Assembly (NCBI GenBank): GCA_021732945.1
Contig: JAKFWB010000558.1
Span: 1 to 18,628 of the forward strand
From: Porphyrobacter sp.
Lineage (GTDB): Bacteria; Pseudomonadota; Alphaproteobacteria; Sphingomonadales; Sphingomonadaceae
DNA: 18,628 bases
Direction of reading: 5' to 3'
Numbering within the stretch: the stretch's first letter is position 1; every line of letters starts with the position of its first letter. Shown in pieces: positions 1 through 9,002 of the stretch. Under the pieces are notes generated by a model. That model made no database searches. It was not told where the DNA came from and saw nothing but the letters and a program-made list of their open reading frames with translations. The translations under genes and the position numbers were made by a program.

Positions 1-1
1 G

Positions 2-301
2 ATCCATACCCTTGCAGCGCTTGGCCTTGCTGGCGCTGCAATCACCCCGGCCCTTGCGGGGGATGGCGTACCGAAAACAATCGCGGTCACGACCAGCGAC
101 ATCGATCTTGCCACCGCGAAGGGTCAGAAGACCCTCGACCAGCGGATCGAGCGAGCCGCGCGCACCGTTTGTCGCACCACTGACCTGGCCACTGGCTCGC
201 GCATCATGTCGCAGGAAGCCCATGCCTGCCTCACCAAGGCACGCGGTCAGGCCCGCGAGCAGCTTGCAGTCCTGATGGCAGACCAGCAGCGCGGCGGCTG
301 A
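2..301 (+). CDS. UrcA family secreted protein (5' truncated by the window edge)
   Basis: The frame is open from the window edge and ends in TGA. The visible part opens with the hydrophobic core of a signal peptide (LAALGLAGAAITPALA) followed by a mature part with the UrcA-like features IAVTTSDIDLAT, a TVCR cysteine and a second cysteine in EAHACLTKA. UrcA-family proteins are small exported proteins, about 100 residues, common in Sphingomonadales; their function is unknown. The two cysteines could form a disulfide in the periplasm (inference). The start codon lies before the window, probably only a few residues upstream. A strong intrinsic terminator follows, so the gene ends its transcription unit. 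The family call rests on overall pattern and is moderately sure. Confidence 0.72.
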   Translation: MHTLAALGLAGAAITPALAGDGVPKTIAVTTSDIDLATAKGQKTLDQRIERAARTVCRTTDLATGSRIMSQEAHACLTKARGQAREQLAVLMADQQRGG

Positions 302-344
302 TCCGCGCTTGCATCCCCCGCGCCCCGCTGAAGGCGCAGGCGAT

Positions 345-388
345 ACGGCCCGAACCCTTCCAGTCCCTGGGGTTCGGGCCGTTTTTTT
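345..388 (+). terminator. Rho-independent terminator after the urcA-like gene
   Basis: A 13-bp perfect stem (ACGGCCCGAACCC at 345-357 with GGGTTCGGGCCGT at 370-382, loop about 12 nt) runs into seven T residues at 382-388. This is a textbook intrinsic terminator for plus-strand transcripts and starts about 45 nt past the urcA stop. There is no T run on the minus strand, so it should act only in the plus direction. Confidence 0.9.
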
Positions 389-412
389 GGGTTTAGCGAT
401 TTCTTTTTTTGC

Positions 413-430
413 GGTTCGCTTTAGCGAACC
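413..430. repeat. Short hairpin at the 3' end of the LytTR regulator gene
   Basis: GGTTCGCT and AGCGAACC form a perfect 8-bp stem around TT, 4 nt beyond the stop codon of the minus-strand response regulator. On the minus strand it is followed by A residues rather than T residues, so it is not a canonical intrinsic terminator; it could mark or protect the 3' end of the transcript (inference). Confidence 0.45.
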
Positions 431-434
431 TGCA

Positions 435-1190
435 TCAACGACCAGCCATCGCCTTTACGCGGGCGAGATAAGTCCGGCCGATCCGCAGCGCTTCACCATT
501 GACCAGCTCGGCGGACCAAACGCCAAGTCCATCATGGCGCAGCCCGCGAATGTGATCGCGCCGCAGGATCGTGGAACGGTGAATGCGGATGAACTGTTCG
601 GGATCGAGCCGCTCTTCCAGCCCTGCAATGGTCTGGAGCAGCAGATAGGATCGTTGGGCTTCAGAGCCACCGACATGCAGCCGGACATAGTCGCGCTCGG
701 CATCGATCTGGTGGACTTCGCCCACCGCTATCCGCAACAGTTCTGACCGGTGCGGCACCCACAATTCATCGAGATAGCGGCTGACCTTCTGTCGCCGCTG
801 GCCGCGCCGGGCGACCGCGCGCTCGATCGCGCGCTCCAACCGATCGGCGGCGACGGGCTTCAGCACGTAATCGACCGCGTCCAGATCGAAGGCTTCGACC
901 GCGAAATGATCATGCGCGGTTACAAAGATCACCACCGGTGCCTGTTCCTGCGCGGCAAAGCGCTGCGCCACGCCCAATCCGTCAAGCTCAGGCATGGTCA
1001 TGTCGAGCAGCACCAGATCGGGCGCCAGCTTCTCGGCGAGGCGCAGAGCTGCTGCGCCATCGCTGGCGGTGCCGACCACGCGCACGGCGGGGATCTCAGC
1101 GCAGATCACCTGCACCCGCTCCACCGCCAATGGTTCGTCATCGACGATCAGGGTGCGCAGCGGAGATTGTTCAGGTTCGCGATCAGCCAT
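435..1190 (-). CDS. LytTR-family DNA-binding response regulator
   Basis: The 251-residue protein has an N-terminal receiver domain (about 11-125) with acidic pair D17/D18, phospho-acceptor D63 in LLDMTMPELDG, T91 and K111 in the LKP motif. A C-terminal LytTR DNA-binding domain (about 145-250) carries IDAERDYVRLHV and FIRIHRSTILRRDHI. It should be phosphorylated by the adjacent LytS-type kinase and bind DNA as a dimer. The frame stays open far upstream inside the kinase gene; ATG at 1190 was chosen because it precedes MADREPEQSPLRTLIVDDEP, gives the usual length and overlaps the kinase stop by 8 nt. ATG at 1199 is an alternative. No clear Shine-Dalgarno is visible, consistent with translational coupling. 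Target genes are unknown. Confidence 0.9.
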   Translation of the reverse strand: MADREPEQSPLRTLIVDDEPLAVERVQVICAEIPAVRVVGTASDGAAALRLAEKLAPDLVLLDMTMPELDGLGVAQRFAAQEQAPVVIFVTAHDHFAVEAFDLDAVDYVLKPVAADRLERAIERAVARRGQRRQKVSRYLDELWVPHRSELLRIAVGEVHQIDAERDYVRLHVGGSEAQRSYLLLQTIAGLEERLDPEQFIRIHRSTILRRDHIRGLRHDGLGVWSAELVNGEALRIGRTYLARVKAMAGR

Positions 1191-2472
1191 GGCGGTCATC
1201 AGATCGGTTAAGGGGCTTCGACAAGGGGATCCTGATCTCGGTGCGGTAACCGCCCGGTACGGGGGCGGAAACAAAGCCAATATCCGGGCCAAAGCGCGCT
1301 TCGAGCCGATCGCGCACATTGGCAAGACCAATGCCGAAGCCATGCTGCGCGCCGCGCGGCACACCGGGGCCATCATCGCTGACAGTGATCACCAACCGAT
1401 CAAATTCCTCGCGCGCGGCCATAGTGATCGTCACCGGGCGGGAGACGGGGGACACCGCGTATTTGACCGAATTTTCCACCAGCGGTTGCAGGATCATCCC
1501 CGGCACGCGCGCTTGTTCCAGATCGTCGGGCAGATCGAACACCGTCACCAGCCGGGTGGGAAAGCGCACCGTTTCAATATCGAGATAGAGCTTTTGCAGA
1601 TCGAACTCGTCGGCCAGGGCGACGTCAGAGGTCGGCTCGTTGGCGAGGCTGTGGCGGTAAAAGCGGCTGATGGTCTGGATCATCCGCTCGGCCCGGTCAG
1701 CCTTGCCGGTCATCACCAGCGCAGATAGCGAATTCAGCGTATTGAACAAGAAATGCGGGTTCACCTGATAGCGCAAGGATCGCAATTCGGCGGCCTTGGC
1801 GGCGCTGCGGAACTGTTCTTCCCGCCACTGCGCCGCGCGCGCCTGCACGCCTGCCAGCAGCGCAAAATAGGTCGCCGCCCAGGCCAGCAGCAGGAAATAT
1901 CGGCCCAGGGCAATGTCGAGCAGCTTGCGCCAGAAATCGGCATAGGTTTCGGCCGGGGCGATGATCACCGCTTCGGATTCGACCACCGCATCATCCGTGT
2001 CCGATGCCTCTGCACTTCCGCCCGATGCCGAGAGACCGACCCGGCGCACAGGCACGTCGACCAGCAGATTGCCGCTTTCGTCGCGGCGCAGGTTGATGTT
2101 GTATTTCTGCGCATAGGCCTGCTCTTGCGCCTCTTCCATGTCCTTGAAGGCGAAGTAACTCACCTGCCCGATCGCCAGCGCGACCGGCATTGCGAGCGCA
2201 ATCGCAGCCGAAATCTTGATCCACAGCGGCCTGGCATCGAACAGGCGCAGCAGCAGCCACAAGACCAGCGTCAGCGCCACACCGGCGCCGGTCACCGCAA
2301 GGCGGCGCCAGCCGAGTTCGAATTGCAGACCGAAATCCATCACCAGACTGCGAATGGTGGTGAGGACAAAATAGGTCGCCCACAGCACCACCATCGAAAA
2401 CAGCACGGTGCGGAACGGCACAGCGGCCGAGGGCGGGGCAAGGGTCGCTTCGCTGTATCGGGACATCAACAT
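1183..2472 (-). CDS. LytS/YehU-type sensor histidine kinase
   Basis: The 429-residue membrane protein has hydrophobic segments near 22-40, 60-78, 88-108 and 190-210. Between the last two lies an acidic, Ser/Ala-rich stretch (about 110-185) that may be periplasmic or a linker. The cytoplasmic part has the His_kinase signature QVNPHFLFNTLNSLSAL with phospho-acceptor H240, followed by an HATPase domain: N-box LVENSVKYA (N334), DDGPG (366-370) and GFGIGLANVRDRL. This architecture pairs with LytTR regulators, and the regulator gene overlaps its 3' end. ATG at 2472 or 2466 could be the start; neither has a strong ribosome site. The signal sensed cannot be read from the sequence. Confidence 0.88.
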   Translation of the reverse strand: MLMSRYSEATLAPPSAAVPFRTVLFSMVVLWATYFVLTTIRSLVMDFGLQFELGWRRLAVTGAGVALTLVLWLLLRLFDARPLWIKISAAIALAMPVALAIGQVSYFAFKDMEEAQEQAYAQKYNINLRRDESGNLLVDVPVRRVGLSASGGSAEASDTDDAVVESEAVIIAPAETYADFWRKLLDIALGRYFLLLAWAATYFALLAGVQARAAQWREEQFRSAAKAAELRSLRYQVNPHFLFNTLNSLSALVMTGKADRAERMIQTISRFYRHSLANEPTSDVALADEFDLQKLYLDIETVRFPTRLVTVFDLPDDLEQARVPGMILQPLVENSVKYAVSPVSRPVTITMAAREEFDRLVITVSDDGPGVPRGAQHGFGIGLANVRDRLEARFGPDIGFVSAPVPGGYRTEIRIPLSKPLNRSDDRHG

Positions 2473-2501
2473 TATGCCGAACAGCGATAACGCCCCTACC
2501 T

Positions 2502-2591
2502 GACAAGCGCCACTAGCGAAGGCGCTTGTCGTCGGGCGGACTCGTGCATTGATCGAATGCTGAACAGATGTTCAGGGTCGACGAACGACCC
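2502..2591. promoter_or_regulatory. Cluster of four inverted repeats between fumC and the LytS-type kinase gene
   Basis: The 124-bp gap holds a 10-bp perfect inverted repeat (GACAAGCGCC at 2502-2511, GGCGCTTGTC at 2521-2530), then three smaller ones placed end to end: GCATT/AATGC (2546-2560), TGAAC/GTTCA (2561-2574) and GGGTCG/CGACCC (2575-2591). None has a T run for minus-strand termination. The first lies about 30 nt upstream of the kinase start and could be an operator or leader hairpin; the last begins 6 nt past the fumC stop and may define its mRNA end. These roles are inference. Confidence 0.4.
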
Positions 2592-2596
2592 CGACC

Positions 2597-4012
2597 CTAA
2601 TCCCTCGGCTTGATCATGTCCGCTGGGACGACCCACTGCACGAACTGCTCTTCGGTCAGCAGGCCCAATTCCAGCGCCGCCGCCTTCAACGTGGTGCCTT
2701 CAGCATGGGCCTTCTTGGCGATCTTGGCGGCGTTGTCATAGCCGATATGCGGATTGAGCGCCGTCACCAGCATCAGGCTTTCATTGAGGAGCTGAGTGAT
2801 GCGGGCCGTGTTGGCCTCAATCCCGACCACGCAATTATCAGTGAAGGCGTGGCTCGCATCGCCGATCAGTTTGATCGATTGCAGCACGTTGTAGATCATC
2901 ACCGGCTTGAACACGTTGAGTTCAAGGTGCCCGTGGGTGCCCGCGACTGTCACGGTCATGTGATTGCCGATCACCTGCGCGCAGACCATCGTCATCGCCT
3001 CGCACTGGGTGGGATTGACCTTGCCCGGCATGATTGACGAGCCCGGTTCGTTGGCGGGAAGCGAGAGTTCGCCAAGGCCAGAGCGGGGGCCGGAACCGAG
3101 CAGGCGGATGTCGTTCGCGATCTTCATCAGGCTGACCGCGAGCACGTTCAGCGCGCCCGAAATCTCGACCATCGCATCATGCGCGGCGAGGGCTTCGAAT
3201 TTGTTGGGCGCGGTGACAAAGGCGTGGCCGGTCTCGGCAGCGACCTGCGCGGCGAATTCCTCCGCAAAGCCAACCTTGGCGTTGATCCCGGTGCCGACCG
3301 CTGTGCCACCCTGCGCCAGCTCCAGCACGCGCGGCAAAGTGGCCTCAACCCGGGCAATGCCATACTCGATCTGCTTGGCGTAACCCGAAAATTCCTGCCC
3401 CAGCGTCATCGGGGTAGCATCCTGCAAGTGGGTGCGGCCGATCTTGACGATGTCGGCAAATTCCTGCGCCTTGGCATCGAGCGCGCCGTGCAGCTTCTTC
3501 AAGGCCGGGATCAGGTGATCGATCGCCTCGCTCGCCGCAGCAATGTGCATTGCGGTCGGGAAGGTGTCGTTCGACGACTGGCCCATGTTGCAATGGTCAT
3601 TGGGGTGAACGGGCGACTTGCCCCCCTTTGTGCCAGTGAGAATCTCGTTGGCGCGGCTGGCGATCACTTCGTTGGCGTTCATGTTCGACTGCGTGCCGGA
3701 CCCGGTCTGCCACACCACCAGCGGGAACTGATCGGCCAGCGTCCCGTCGATCACTTCGCGCGCAGCGGCGACAATCGCTTCGCCCAGCGCGCTATCCAAC
3801 ACGCCCAGCATCATATTGGCCTTGGCCGCCGCAAGCTTCTGCAGGCCGAGCGCGCGGACCAGCGCAGCGGGCATCCGTTCGCCGCCAATCGGAAAGTTGA
3901 CGATGCTGCGCTGCGTCTGCGCGCCCCAATGCATCTGCGCTGGCACCGCCACTTCGCCCAGCGAATCGGTTTCAATCCGCACATCGCCAGAGGTCGCTGT
4001 CATGTCACTCAT
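2597..4012 (-). CDS. fumC: Class II fumarate hydratase
   Basis: The enzyme interconverts fumarate and L-malate in the TCA cycle, as a cytoplasmic homotetramer. The 471-residue length fits FumC. Conserved blocks are in order: [14 protein letters not shown] (103-116), the [21 protein letters not shown] region (about 136-156), [18 protein letters not shown] (190-207), and the superfamily signature [11 protein letters not shown] (324-334) with the catalytic-loop serine. The start at 4012 (MSDMTATS) was preferred to ATG 9 nt upstream because GAGGGA lies exactly 8 nt before it. It is class II, oxygen-stable and without Fe-S. The gene is divergent from the methyltransferase-tolC-popZ run; whether the downstream kinase gene is cotranscribed is unclear. 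Confidence 0.97.
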   Translation of the reverse strand: MSDMTATSGDVRIETDSLGEVAVPAQMHWGAQTQRSIVNFPIGGERMPAALVRALGLQKLAAAKANMMLGVLDSALGEAIVAAAREVIDGTLADQFPLVVWQTGSGTQSNMNANEVIASRANEILTGTKGGKSPVHPNDHCNMGQSSNDTFPTAMHIAAASEAIDHLIPALKKLHGALDAKAQEFADIVKIGRTHLQDATPMTLGQEFSGYAKQIEYGIARVEATLPRVLELAQGGTAVGTGINAKVGFAEEFAAQVAAETGHAFVTAPNKFEALAAHDAMVEISGALNVLAVSLMKIANDIRLLGSGPRSGLGELSLPANEPGSSIMPGKVNPTQCEAMTMVCAQVIGNHMTVTVAGTHGHLELNVFKPVMIYNVLQSIKLIGDASHAFTDNCVVGIEANTARITQLLNESLMLVTALNPHIGYDNAAKIAKKAHAEGTTLKAAALELGLLTEEQFVQWVVPADMIKPRD

Positions 4013-4020
4013 CGAAACCA

Positions 4021-4026
4021 TCCCTC
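4021..4026 (-). promoter_or_regulatory. Shine-Dalgarno site deciding the fumC start
   Basis: On the minus strand GAGGGA sits 8 nt upstream of ATG 4010-4012. It partly abuts the earlier in-frame ATG (4019-4021), which it therefore cannot serve. Confidence 0.7.
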
Positions 4027-4130
4027 ACTAAGTCGATTAGAATCCCGCATGTGCGTGCGGCTCCCTAAGCACTCCCGGCAGCCGAGGTCAAAGGCCTTGG
4101 AACTGAGCCTTTGCGCGTTTATGGAAAGGG

Positions 4131-4158
4131 TTGACGGACTGTGTTATTGCCATAATAC
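4131..4158 (+). promoter_or_regulatory. Probable sigma70-type promoter of the methyltransferase-tolC-popZ unit
   Basis: TTGACG at 4131-4136 is a near-consensus -35 box. The -10 region is the AT-rich CATAATAC at 4151-4158: TAATAC gives 16-bp spacing, while the better match CATAAT would give only 14 bp. Transcription would start about 20 nt before the ATG at 4185, leaving a very short leader. It lies in the fumC divergent gap. No equally good promoter was seen for fumC on the other strand. Confidence 0.55.
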
Positions 4159-4184
4159 AGTGACCCTGAGAGAACATGAGCATC

Positions 4185-4778
4185 ATGACCACAACCTTGC
4201 CCGACACCGCCGTCGCCCGCCGCGCGATGATTGACAGCCAGCTTCGCACCAGCGGCGTCAATGAAGAATATGTGCTCGCCCGGATGCTCGCGGTCCCGCG
4301 CGAGGATTTCCTTCCTGCCGACAAGGCTTCGGTCGCCTATATTGATCGTGCGGTCATGCTGGGCGAGCAGGGCTACCTCGCGGCGCCGCTGTTCTATGGC
4401 AAGCTGCTGATGGAAGCCGCGCCTGCACCAACGGATCGCGTGTTGGTGGTGGAGGGCGGCACCAGCTACCTTGCGGCCTTGCTGCGTCCGCTGGTGGCCG
4501 GTCTTGACGCCATCAGCGCCGCCGATGCGGCTGCCGGGGCGGGTGGTGCGCCCTATGATCTGATCCTGATCGACGGCGCGATCGAACACTTGCCCGATGC
4601 GCTGGCAGCGCGGCTGGCCGATGATGGCCGACTGGTCACGGGGCTATTGCTGCGCCAGGTGACGCGCCTCGCCTCGGGCCGCAAGGTTGCGGGCCAGATC
4701 AATCTCCAGCCGGTCGAGGATCTCGGCATTCCGGTGCTGCACGCCTTTGACGCACCCAAGCGCTGGACCTTCGCGTGA
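4185..4778 (+). CDS. Protein-L-isoaspartate O-methyltransferase family protein, degenerate SAM motif
   Basis: The 197-residue protein follows the PIMT (Pcm) layout: an N-terminal ARRAMIDSQLRTSGV helix, VPREDFLPADKASVAYID, a GYLAAPLFYGKLL segment, a Rossmann-like part and a C-terminal PVLHAFDAPKRWTFA. PIMTs repair isoaspartyl residues using S-adenosylmethionine. The usual glycine-rich motif I (VLEIGTGSGY-type) reads VLVVEGGTSYLAAL (86-99), the protein is shorter than typical PIMTs, and the acidic position after motif I is not obvious, so activity is doubtful. ATG at 4185 is chosen because GAGAGAA ends 10 nt before it; ATG at 4176 is too close to that site. Its stop overlaps the tolC GTG start, so the two are translationally coupled. 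Confidence 0.85.
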   Translation: MTTTLPDTAVARRAMIDSQLRTSGVNEEYVLARMLAVPREDFLPADKASVAYIDRAVMLGEQGYLAAPLFYGKLLMEAAPAPTDRVLVVEGGTSYLAALLRPLVAGLDAISAADAAAGAGGAPYDLILIDGAIEHLPDALAARLADDGRLVTGLLLRQVTRLASGRKVAGQINLQPVEDLGIPVLHAFDAPKRWTFA

Positions 4779-6241
4779 GAGCTGCCCGCGCCCTGCTGGT
4801 GCTAACCGGTTCGGTGAGCCTGCTGGCCCTTGGCGCGCCAGCCCACGCCGATGGTCTGCGTGAGGCACTGGTGGGCGCTTACAACAGCAACCCCACGCTG
4901 GAAGCGGCAAGGGCGGACCAGCGCGCCACTGACGAAGGGGTGCCGATCCAGCGCGCCCAAGGCCTGCCCTCCGCCTCGTTGACGGCAACCCATATCGAAT
5001 TCCTCCAGCAATCGGCCAACTCCTTCACCGCGCCCGAACGCAACCTTGGGGTCAATGCCCAGCTGCTGGTGCCGGTCTATTCCGGCGGCGCGGTGCGCAA
5101 TGGCATCGCTGCGGCCAAGCAACGGGTCGAGGCCGGCGCCGCCGCGCTGCGCAATACCGAAAGCACGGTCTTCAGCCAGGTGGTCGCCGCCTATATGGAT
5201 GTGCTGCGGACCGAGGCGCTGGCGATGCTGGCGACCAACAATGTCGCGGTGCTGCGCACCAATCTTGAGGCGACCAGTGATCGCTTCCAGATCGGCGACC
5301 TCACCATCACCGACGTCGCCCAGTCGCGTTCGCGTCTGGCGAATGCGGAAGGCGATTTGCAGCAGGCGCAGGCCAACCTGATCGCCGCGCGTGAGCTTTA
5401 CATTCAGCTGGTGGGCAAGGCGCCGGGCACGCTCGAAGCCCCGCCGCCGCTGCCTGGCCTGCCCGATTCGGTGGGCGAGGCGCTTGTCGCAGCGCTGGAT
5501 AACAACCCCAATCTCATCGCCGCCAAGCAGCGCGCCGAGGCTGCCGGGTTTGATACCAAGGTCGCCGGGTCTGGGCGACTGCCAACCATCGCTGCCTTCG
5601 TGAACGGGGATTACAGCAACTTCTTTGGCACTCTCGGCGGTCCGGTTTCGAACCAGTTCTCGCAGAACGAAAAGACCGCCAATGCCGGGTTGCGGCTGAC
5701 GATCCCGATCTTTCAGGGCGGCCTTCCCGCCGCGCGCCAGCGGCAGGCCGGTGCGCGAGAGAGCGCCGCGCTGGAGGAAGTGATCGCCTTCGAACGCGAC
5801 GTTATCGCTGAAACCCGTGCGACCTATGCCAATTGGCAGGCTGCCAACAGCGTGATCGGGAGCGTGCAGACCGCGGTGGAGGCCGCAGAACTCAGCCTTG
5901 AAGGCGTGCGGGCGGAAAACTCGATCGGCAACCGCACGGTGCTTGACGTGCTCAATGCCGAACAGGAACTGGTCAACACCCGTGCCCAGTTGGTGACCGC
6001 ACGGCGCAATGCCTATGTCGCCGGGTTCAACCTGCTGGCACTGATGGGCCGGGCCGAAGCGCGCGATTTCAATCTCGATACCGGCGGGGTCTTGTATGAT
6101 CCGCAGGTCAACGCCGACCGGGTCAGCAGCAAGCTGTGGGACTGGGACCGCGATCCCGCACCTGCCGCCAAATCGACCTCAACCGTTGACATTCCCCCTG
6201 CCAACGCAACAATCGGGCCGCAGCTAACACCCGGCGAGTGA
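4775..6241 (+). CDS. tolC: TolC-family outer-membrane efflux/secretion channel
   Basis: The 488-residue precursor has a signal peptide (ARALLVLTGSVSLLALGAPAHA, cleavage likely after A25) and two outer-membrane-efflux repeats. The first runs from DGLREALVGAYNSNPTLEAA through QLLVPVYSGGAVRNGI and the coiled-coil AYMDVLRTEALAML. The second runs from GEALVAALDNNPNLIAAKQRAE through LRLTIPIFQGGLPAARQRQA and TVLDVLNAEQELVNTRAQL. TolC-type proteins form trimeric outer-membrane ducts used by RND, MFS or ABC exporters. No exporter partner is encoded in the window. The start is GTG in GTGA, overlapping the previous stop by 4 nt. A Pro/Ala-rich tail (about 455-488) follows the barrel and helical domain. 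Confidence 0.93.
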   Translation: MRAARALLVLTGSVSLLALGAPAHADGLREALVGAYNSNPTLEAARADQRATDEGVPIQRAQGLPSASLTATHIEFLQQSANSFTAPERNLGVNAQLLVPVYSGGAVRNGIAAAKQRVEAGAAALRNTESTVFSQVVAAYMDVLRTEALAMLATNNVAVLRTNLEATSDRFQIGDLTITDVAQSRSRLANAEGDLQQAQANLIAARELYIQLVGKAPGTLEAPPPLPGLPDSVGEALVAALDNNPNLIAAKQRAEAAGFDTKVAGSGRLPTIAAFVNGDYSNFFGTLGGPVSNQFSQNEKTANAGLRLTIPIFQGGLPAARQRQAGARESAALEEVIAFERDVIAETRATYANWQAANSVIGSVQTAVEAAELSLEGVRAENSIGNRTVLDVLNAEQELVNTRAQLVTARRNAYVAGFNLLALMGRAEARDFNLDTGGVLYDPQVNADRVSSKLWDWDRDPAPAAKSTSTVDIPPANATIGPQLTPGE

Positions 6242-6289
6242 ATTTGATCCCGATTCGGGACAGGCCGGGCAACGAGGAATACGGGGCGA

Positions 6290-6784
6290 ATGATGGCGCA
6301 GGATGGCGAAGCATCGGTCGAGGAAATTCTCGAGTCGATCAAAAAGGTGATCGCGCGTGACAATCGCGCCGGTGCGCTGGAGACGCGGCGGCGGCGCGAC
6401 GCTGCGCCCGATCAAGCCGCTGGACCGCGGGATGAACCGGCGGCGATCCATCATGTGCGCGACGAAGCCGAAGTGCTGGATCTGGCCGACATGGAATGCA
6501 CCGCCGATGCCTCGCCCGCGCCGCTGGATGATGATGGCGATGATGCGCCGCTGATCGGCGACACCGTGCGCGATGCGATGCAGGAAAACCTGGCCGCGCT
6601 GGCAATGCTGGCCGAACCGGGCGCGCGCCCGCAGATCGTGCGTTCAGGCGAGACATCGCTCGAAGGGCTGACCCGCGAATTGTTGCGCCCGATGCTGGCG
6701 CAGTGGCTGGAGGCGAACCTGCCCGGCATGGTTGAAAAGCTGGTGCAGGCGGAAATCGCCCGGATTGTCGGCAAGCGGCCCTGA
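6290..6784 (+). CDS. popZ: PopZ-like polar organizing protein (DUF2497)
   Basis: The 164-residue protein has the PopZ plan: a short N-terminal helix EASVEEILESIKKVIARDN (7-25), an acidic, low-complexity linker (about 35-95, including PLDDDGDDAP), and a C-terminal helical oligomerisation region, TSLEGLTRELLRPMLAQWLEANLP (122-145) followed by VEKLVQAEIARIV. In Caulobacter, PopZ forms a polar matrix that tethers the chromosome-partition machinery and cell-cycle regulators. The protein is slightly shorter than Caulobacter PopZ. GAGGAA at 6274-6279 is a usable ribosome site; ATG at 6290 or the adjacent ATG at 6293 is the start. It follows tolC by 48 nt, in a spacer with a small TCCCG/CGGGA hairpin (6248-6260). 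Confidence 0.88.
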   Translation: MMAQDGEASVEEILESIKKVIARDNRAGALETRRRRDAAPDQAAGPRDEPAAIHHVRDEAEVLDLADMECTADASPAPLDDDGDDAPLIGDTVRDAMQENLAALAMLAEPGARPQIVRSGETSLEGLTRELLRPMLAQWLEANLPGMVEKLVQAEIARIVGKRP

Positions 6785-6824
6785 AGGCTGGCGCAGCGCG
6801 GCGCGGCGGGCTAACCCTGCCGCC

Positions 6825-9002
6825 ATGCACACACTGATGACCTCCGGCGCGCTGATCGCCGCAACCCTGTTCGCTGCACCGCTGGCCGCGCAGGACACGC
6901 CTGAAACACCCGCTGTTCCCGGCGTGACTGCCCCGCCGATGCGCGCTGCCGATCTTGTCACCCTGCCCCGCCTTGGGGCACCGGCCGTCAACGCAGCCGG
7001 AACGCTGGCGGTTTACGGCGTCACCACCACTGATCCGGACAGCCTGACGCGCAGCACCGCCTACTACCTGCTCGATCTGACCAAGCCGGGCGCTGCGCCA
7101 GTGGCGCTCGATTTCGGGATGACGGCAGCATCGCCCGCCTTCGGCCCCGACGGATTGGTCTATTTCCTCAGCGATGCAGAGCCGTGGGATGGGGCGGGAG
7201 AAATCGACCGCGTGTGGCGCGCGGCTCTGGGCGCGGATGGCAGCATCACAGACAAGCAGGTCGTGGTGGGATTGCCCGATGTCGCCGCCGCCGGGTTCAA
7301 GCTTTCGCCAGATGGCAAACGCATCGCCCTGTGGGGGGCCATGCCTGCCGATTGCCCGGATTCGGGCTGCGGCGATGTTCCGGCAAAGCACTTGCCCGGC
7401 CCCGGCTCTGGGCGGCTATATGATGGCGCGGACGGGTTCTACCGCCACTGGGATCAGTGGGAAACGCCGGGCGTCCACAATCGCATCATGGTCTATCCCG
7501 TGAAGGATTGGGATAGGCAGGCGCACCGGCAAGGCGAGCAGGACGGCGTGCCCGCCGCCGGGCGTGACCTTGCGACCGCGCTGGTCGGCGATGCGCCAAC
7601 CATGCCGTTTGGCGGGGGCGAGGAAATCGCGTTCTCGCCCGATGGCAAGACGCTCTATTTCACCGCGCGGCTGGCCGATGGGGCCGAACCGGGATCAACC
7701 AATCTTGATATCTACGCCTCCGACCTCTCCGGCGCGGCCCCCAAGCTGCTGACGGCGGATAATGCCGCGACCGATACCACCCCGGTGCCGTCGCCTGATG
7801 GCCGCTATCTCGCGTGGCTCGCCATGGCCCGCCCGACATACGAGGCCGACAAGCTGGCGGTGCAGCTGCTAGACCTCAAGACCGGCAAGCGCCGCAATCT
7901 GACCGAGGCGACCGATCTCAGCTTTGGCAGCCTGGCGTGGAGCGCGGATGGCAAATCACTGTTCGCTTCCGCACAAAAGGTGCTGGATACACCCGCCTTC
8001 CGCATCGACCCGGTCAGCGGCGCGGTGACCGAGCTGAACCTGATGGCCGGGAACGAGGCGCATATTGCCAATCTCACCCCGCTGCCGGGCGGCCGGGCAC
8101 TGTTCACCCGCGACTCGCTGGGCAATCCGGCGGAGCTGTTTCTGTCCGATGGCATGGGGCAGGCCCGCCCGTTGACCGATGTGGCCACCACCCGCATGGG
8201 CGCGCATGCCAGTATCGTCACCCGCCGCTTCAGCTTTGCGGGCGCGAATGGCGACACCGTGTGGGGCCAGATCACCCGGCTCGCCGAACAGACCGGGCCG
8301 ATCCCGGCGATCCTCTATATCCATGGCGGACCGCAGGGCAGCTACAACGATAGCTGGTCCAACCGCTGGAACCCGCGCGTGGTCGCGTCGCAGGGCTATG
8401 CGGTGATCTCGGTCGATTTCCACGGCAGCACCGGATACGGGCAGGCCTTCACCGATGCGATCCGCGAGGATTGGGGCGGCAAGCCACTGGAAGACCTACA
8501 GAAAGGCCTCGAAGCTGCACTGAAGCTCGACAGCCAGATCGATGGCACCCGCGCCTGCGCAATGGGGGCGAGCTATGGCGGGTTCATGGTCAACTGGATC
8601 GCCGGACAATGGCCCGACCGGTTCGATTGCATCGTCCAGCACGATGGCATCTTCGACACCCGCAGCTTCTATTACGCGACCGAAGAATTGTGGTTTCCGC
8701 GCTGGGATTTCGGCGGCTCTTATGAGGCGGCGCGCGACACTTACGAAAAGTGGAACCCCGCCAACCACGTCGACAAGTGGCGCACGCCGATGCTGGTCAT
8801 CACCGGCGAGCAGGATTTCCGCGTCCCCTATACCCAGGGCCTCCAAAGCTTCACCGCCTTGCAGGAACGCGGCATTCCGGCGCAATTGCTGGTCTTCCCC
8901 GATGAAAACCACTGGGTGCTCGGTGCGAAGAATTCGCTGCAATGGCACAACACCGTGTTTGCCTGGCTGGATCGTTGGCTGAAGCCGAAGGACGGCCAAT
9001 GA
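6825..9002 (+). CDS. Exported S9-family prolyl oligopeptidase / acylaminoacyl-peptidase-like serine peptidase
   Basis: The 725-residue precursor starts with a signal peptide ([20 protein letters not shown], cleavage near residue 22). Residues about 40-470 form a beta-propeller with repeated strand motifs such as [33 protein letters not shown] and [11 protein letters not shown]. The C-terminal alpha/beta-hydrolase domain has the oxyanion HGGP (500-503), the nucleophile S583 in GASYGG, D664 in GEQDFRVP and H696 in DENHW, a complete triad. Such enzymes cleave small peptides in the periplasm. The frame is open further upstream, but ATG at 6825 is the start that yields a signal peptide. Its TGA overlaps the next gene's ATG, implying coupling. 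Substrate specificity cannot be read from sequence. Confidence 0.93.
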   Translation: MHTLMTSGALIAATLFAAPLAAQDTPETPAVPGVTAPPMRAADLVTLPRLGAPAVNAAGTLAVYGVTTTDPDSLTRSTAYYLLDLTKPGAAPVALDFGMTAASPAFGPDGLVYFLSDAEPWDGAGEIDRVWRAALGADGSITDKQVVVGLPDVAAAGFKLSPDGKRIALWGAMPADCPDSGCGDVPAKHLPGPGSGRLYDGADGFYRHWDQWETPGVHNRIMVYPVKDWDRQAHRQGEQDGVPAAGRDLATALVGDAPTMPFGGGEEIAFSPDGKTLYFTARLADGAEPGSTNLDIYASDLSGAAPKLLTADNAATDTTPVPSPDGRYLAWLAMARPTYEADKLAVQLLDLKTGKRRNLTEATDLSFGSLAWSADGKSLFASAQKVLDTPAFRIDPVSGAVTELNLMAGNEAHIANLTPLPGGRALFTRDSLGNPAELFLSDGMGQARPLTDVATTRMGAHASIVTRRFSFAGANGDTVWGQITRLAEQTGPIPAILYIHGGPQGSYNDSWSNRWNPRVVASQGYAVISVDFHGSTGYGQAFTDAIREDWGGKPLEDLQKGLEAALKLDSQIDGTRACAMGASYGGFMVNWIAGQWPDRFDCIVQHDGIFDTRSFYYATEELWFPRWDFGGSYEAARDTYEKWNPANHVDKWRTPMLVITGEQDFRVPYTQGLQSFTALQERGIPAQLLVFPDENHWVLGAKNSLQWHNTVFAWLDRWLKPKDGQ

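Noticed and set aside
413..430. Hairpin as an intrinsic terminator of the two-component operon
   Set aside because: On the minus strand it is followed by A residues, not T residues, so it lacks the U tract needed.
3179..4234. A 351-codon plus-strand frame opposite fumC
   Set aside because: It is entirely antisense to a fully recognisable fumarase and has no domain-like sequence.
6339..7391. A 350-codon minus-strand frame opposite popZ and the S9 peptidase
   Set aside because: The sense-strand genes are well supported, and the antisense translation is low-complexity Arg/Ala/Pro.
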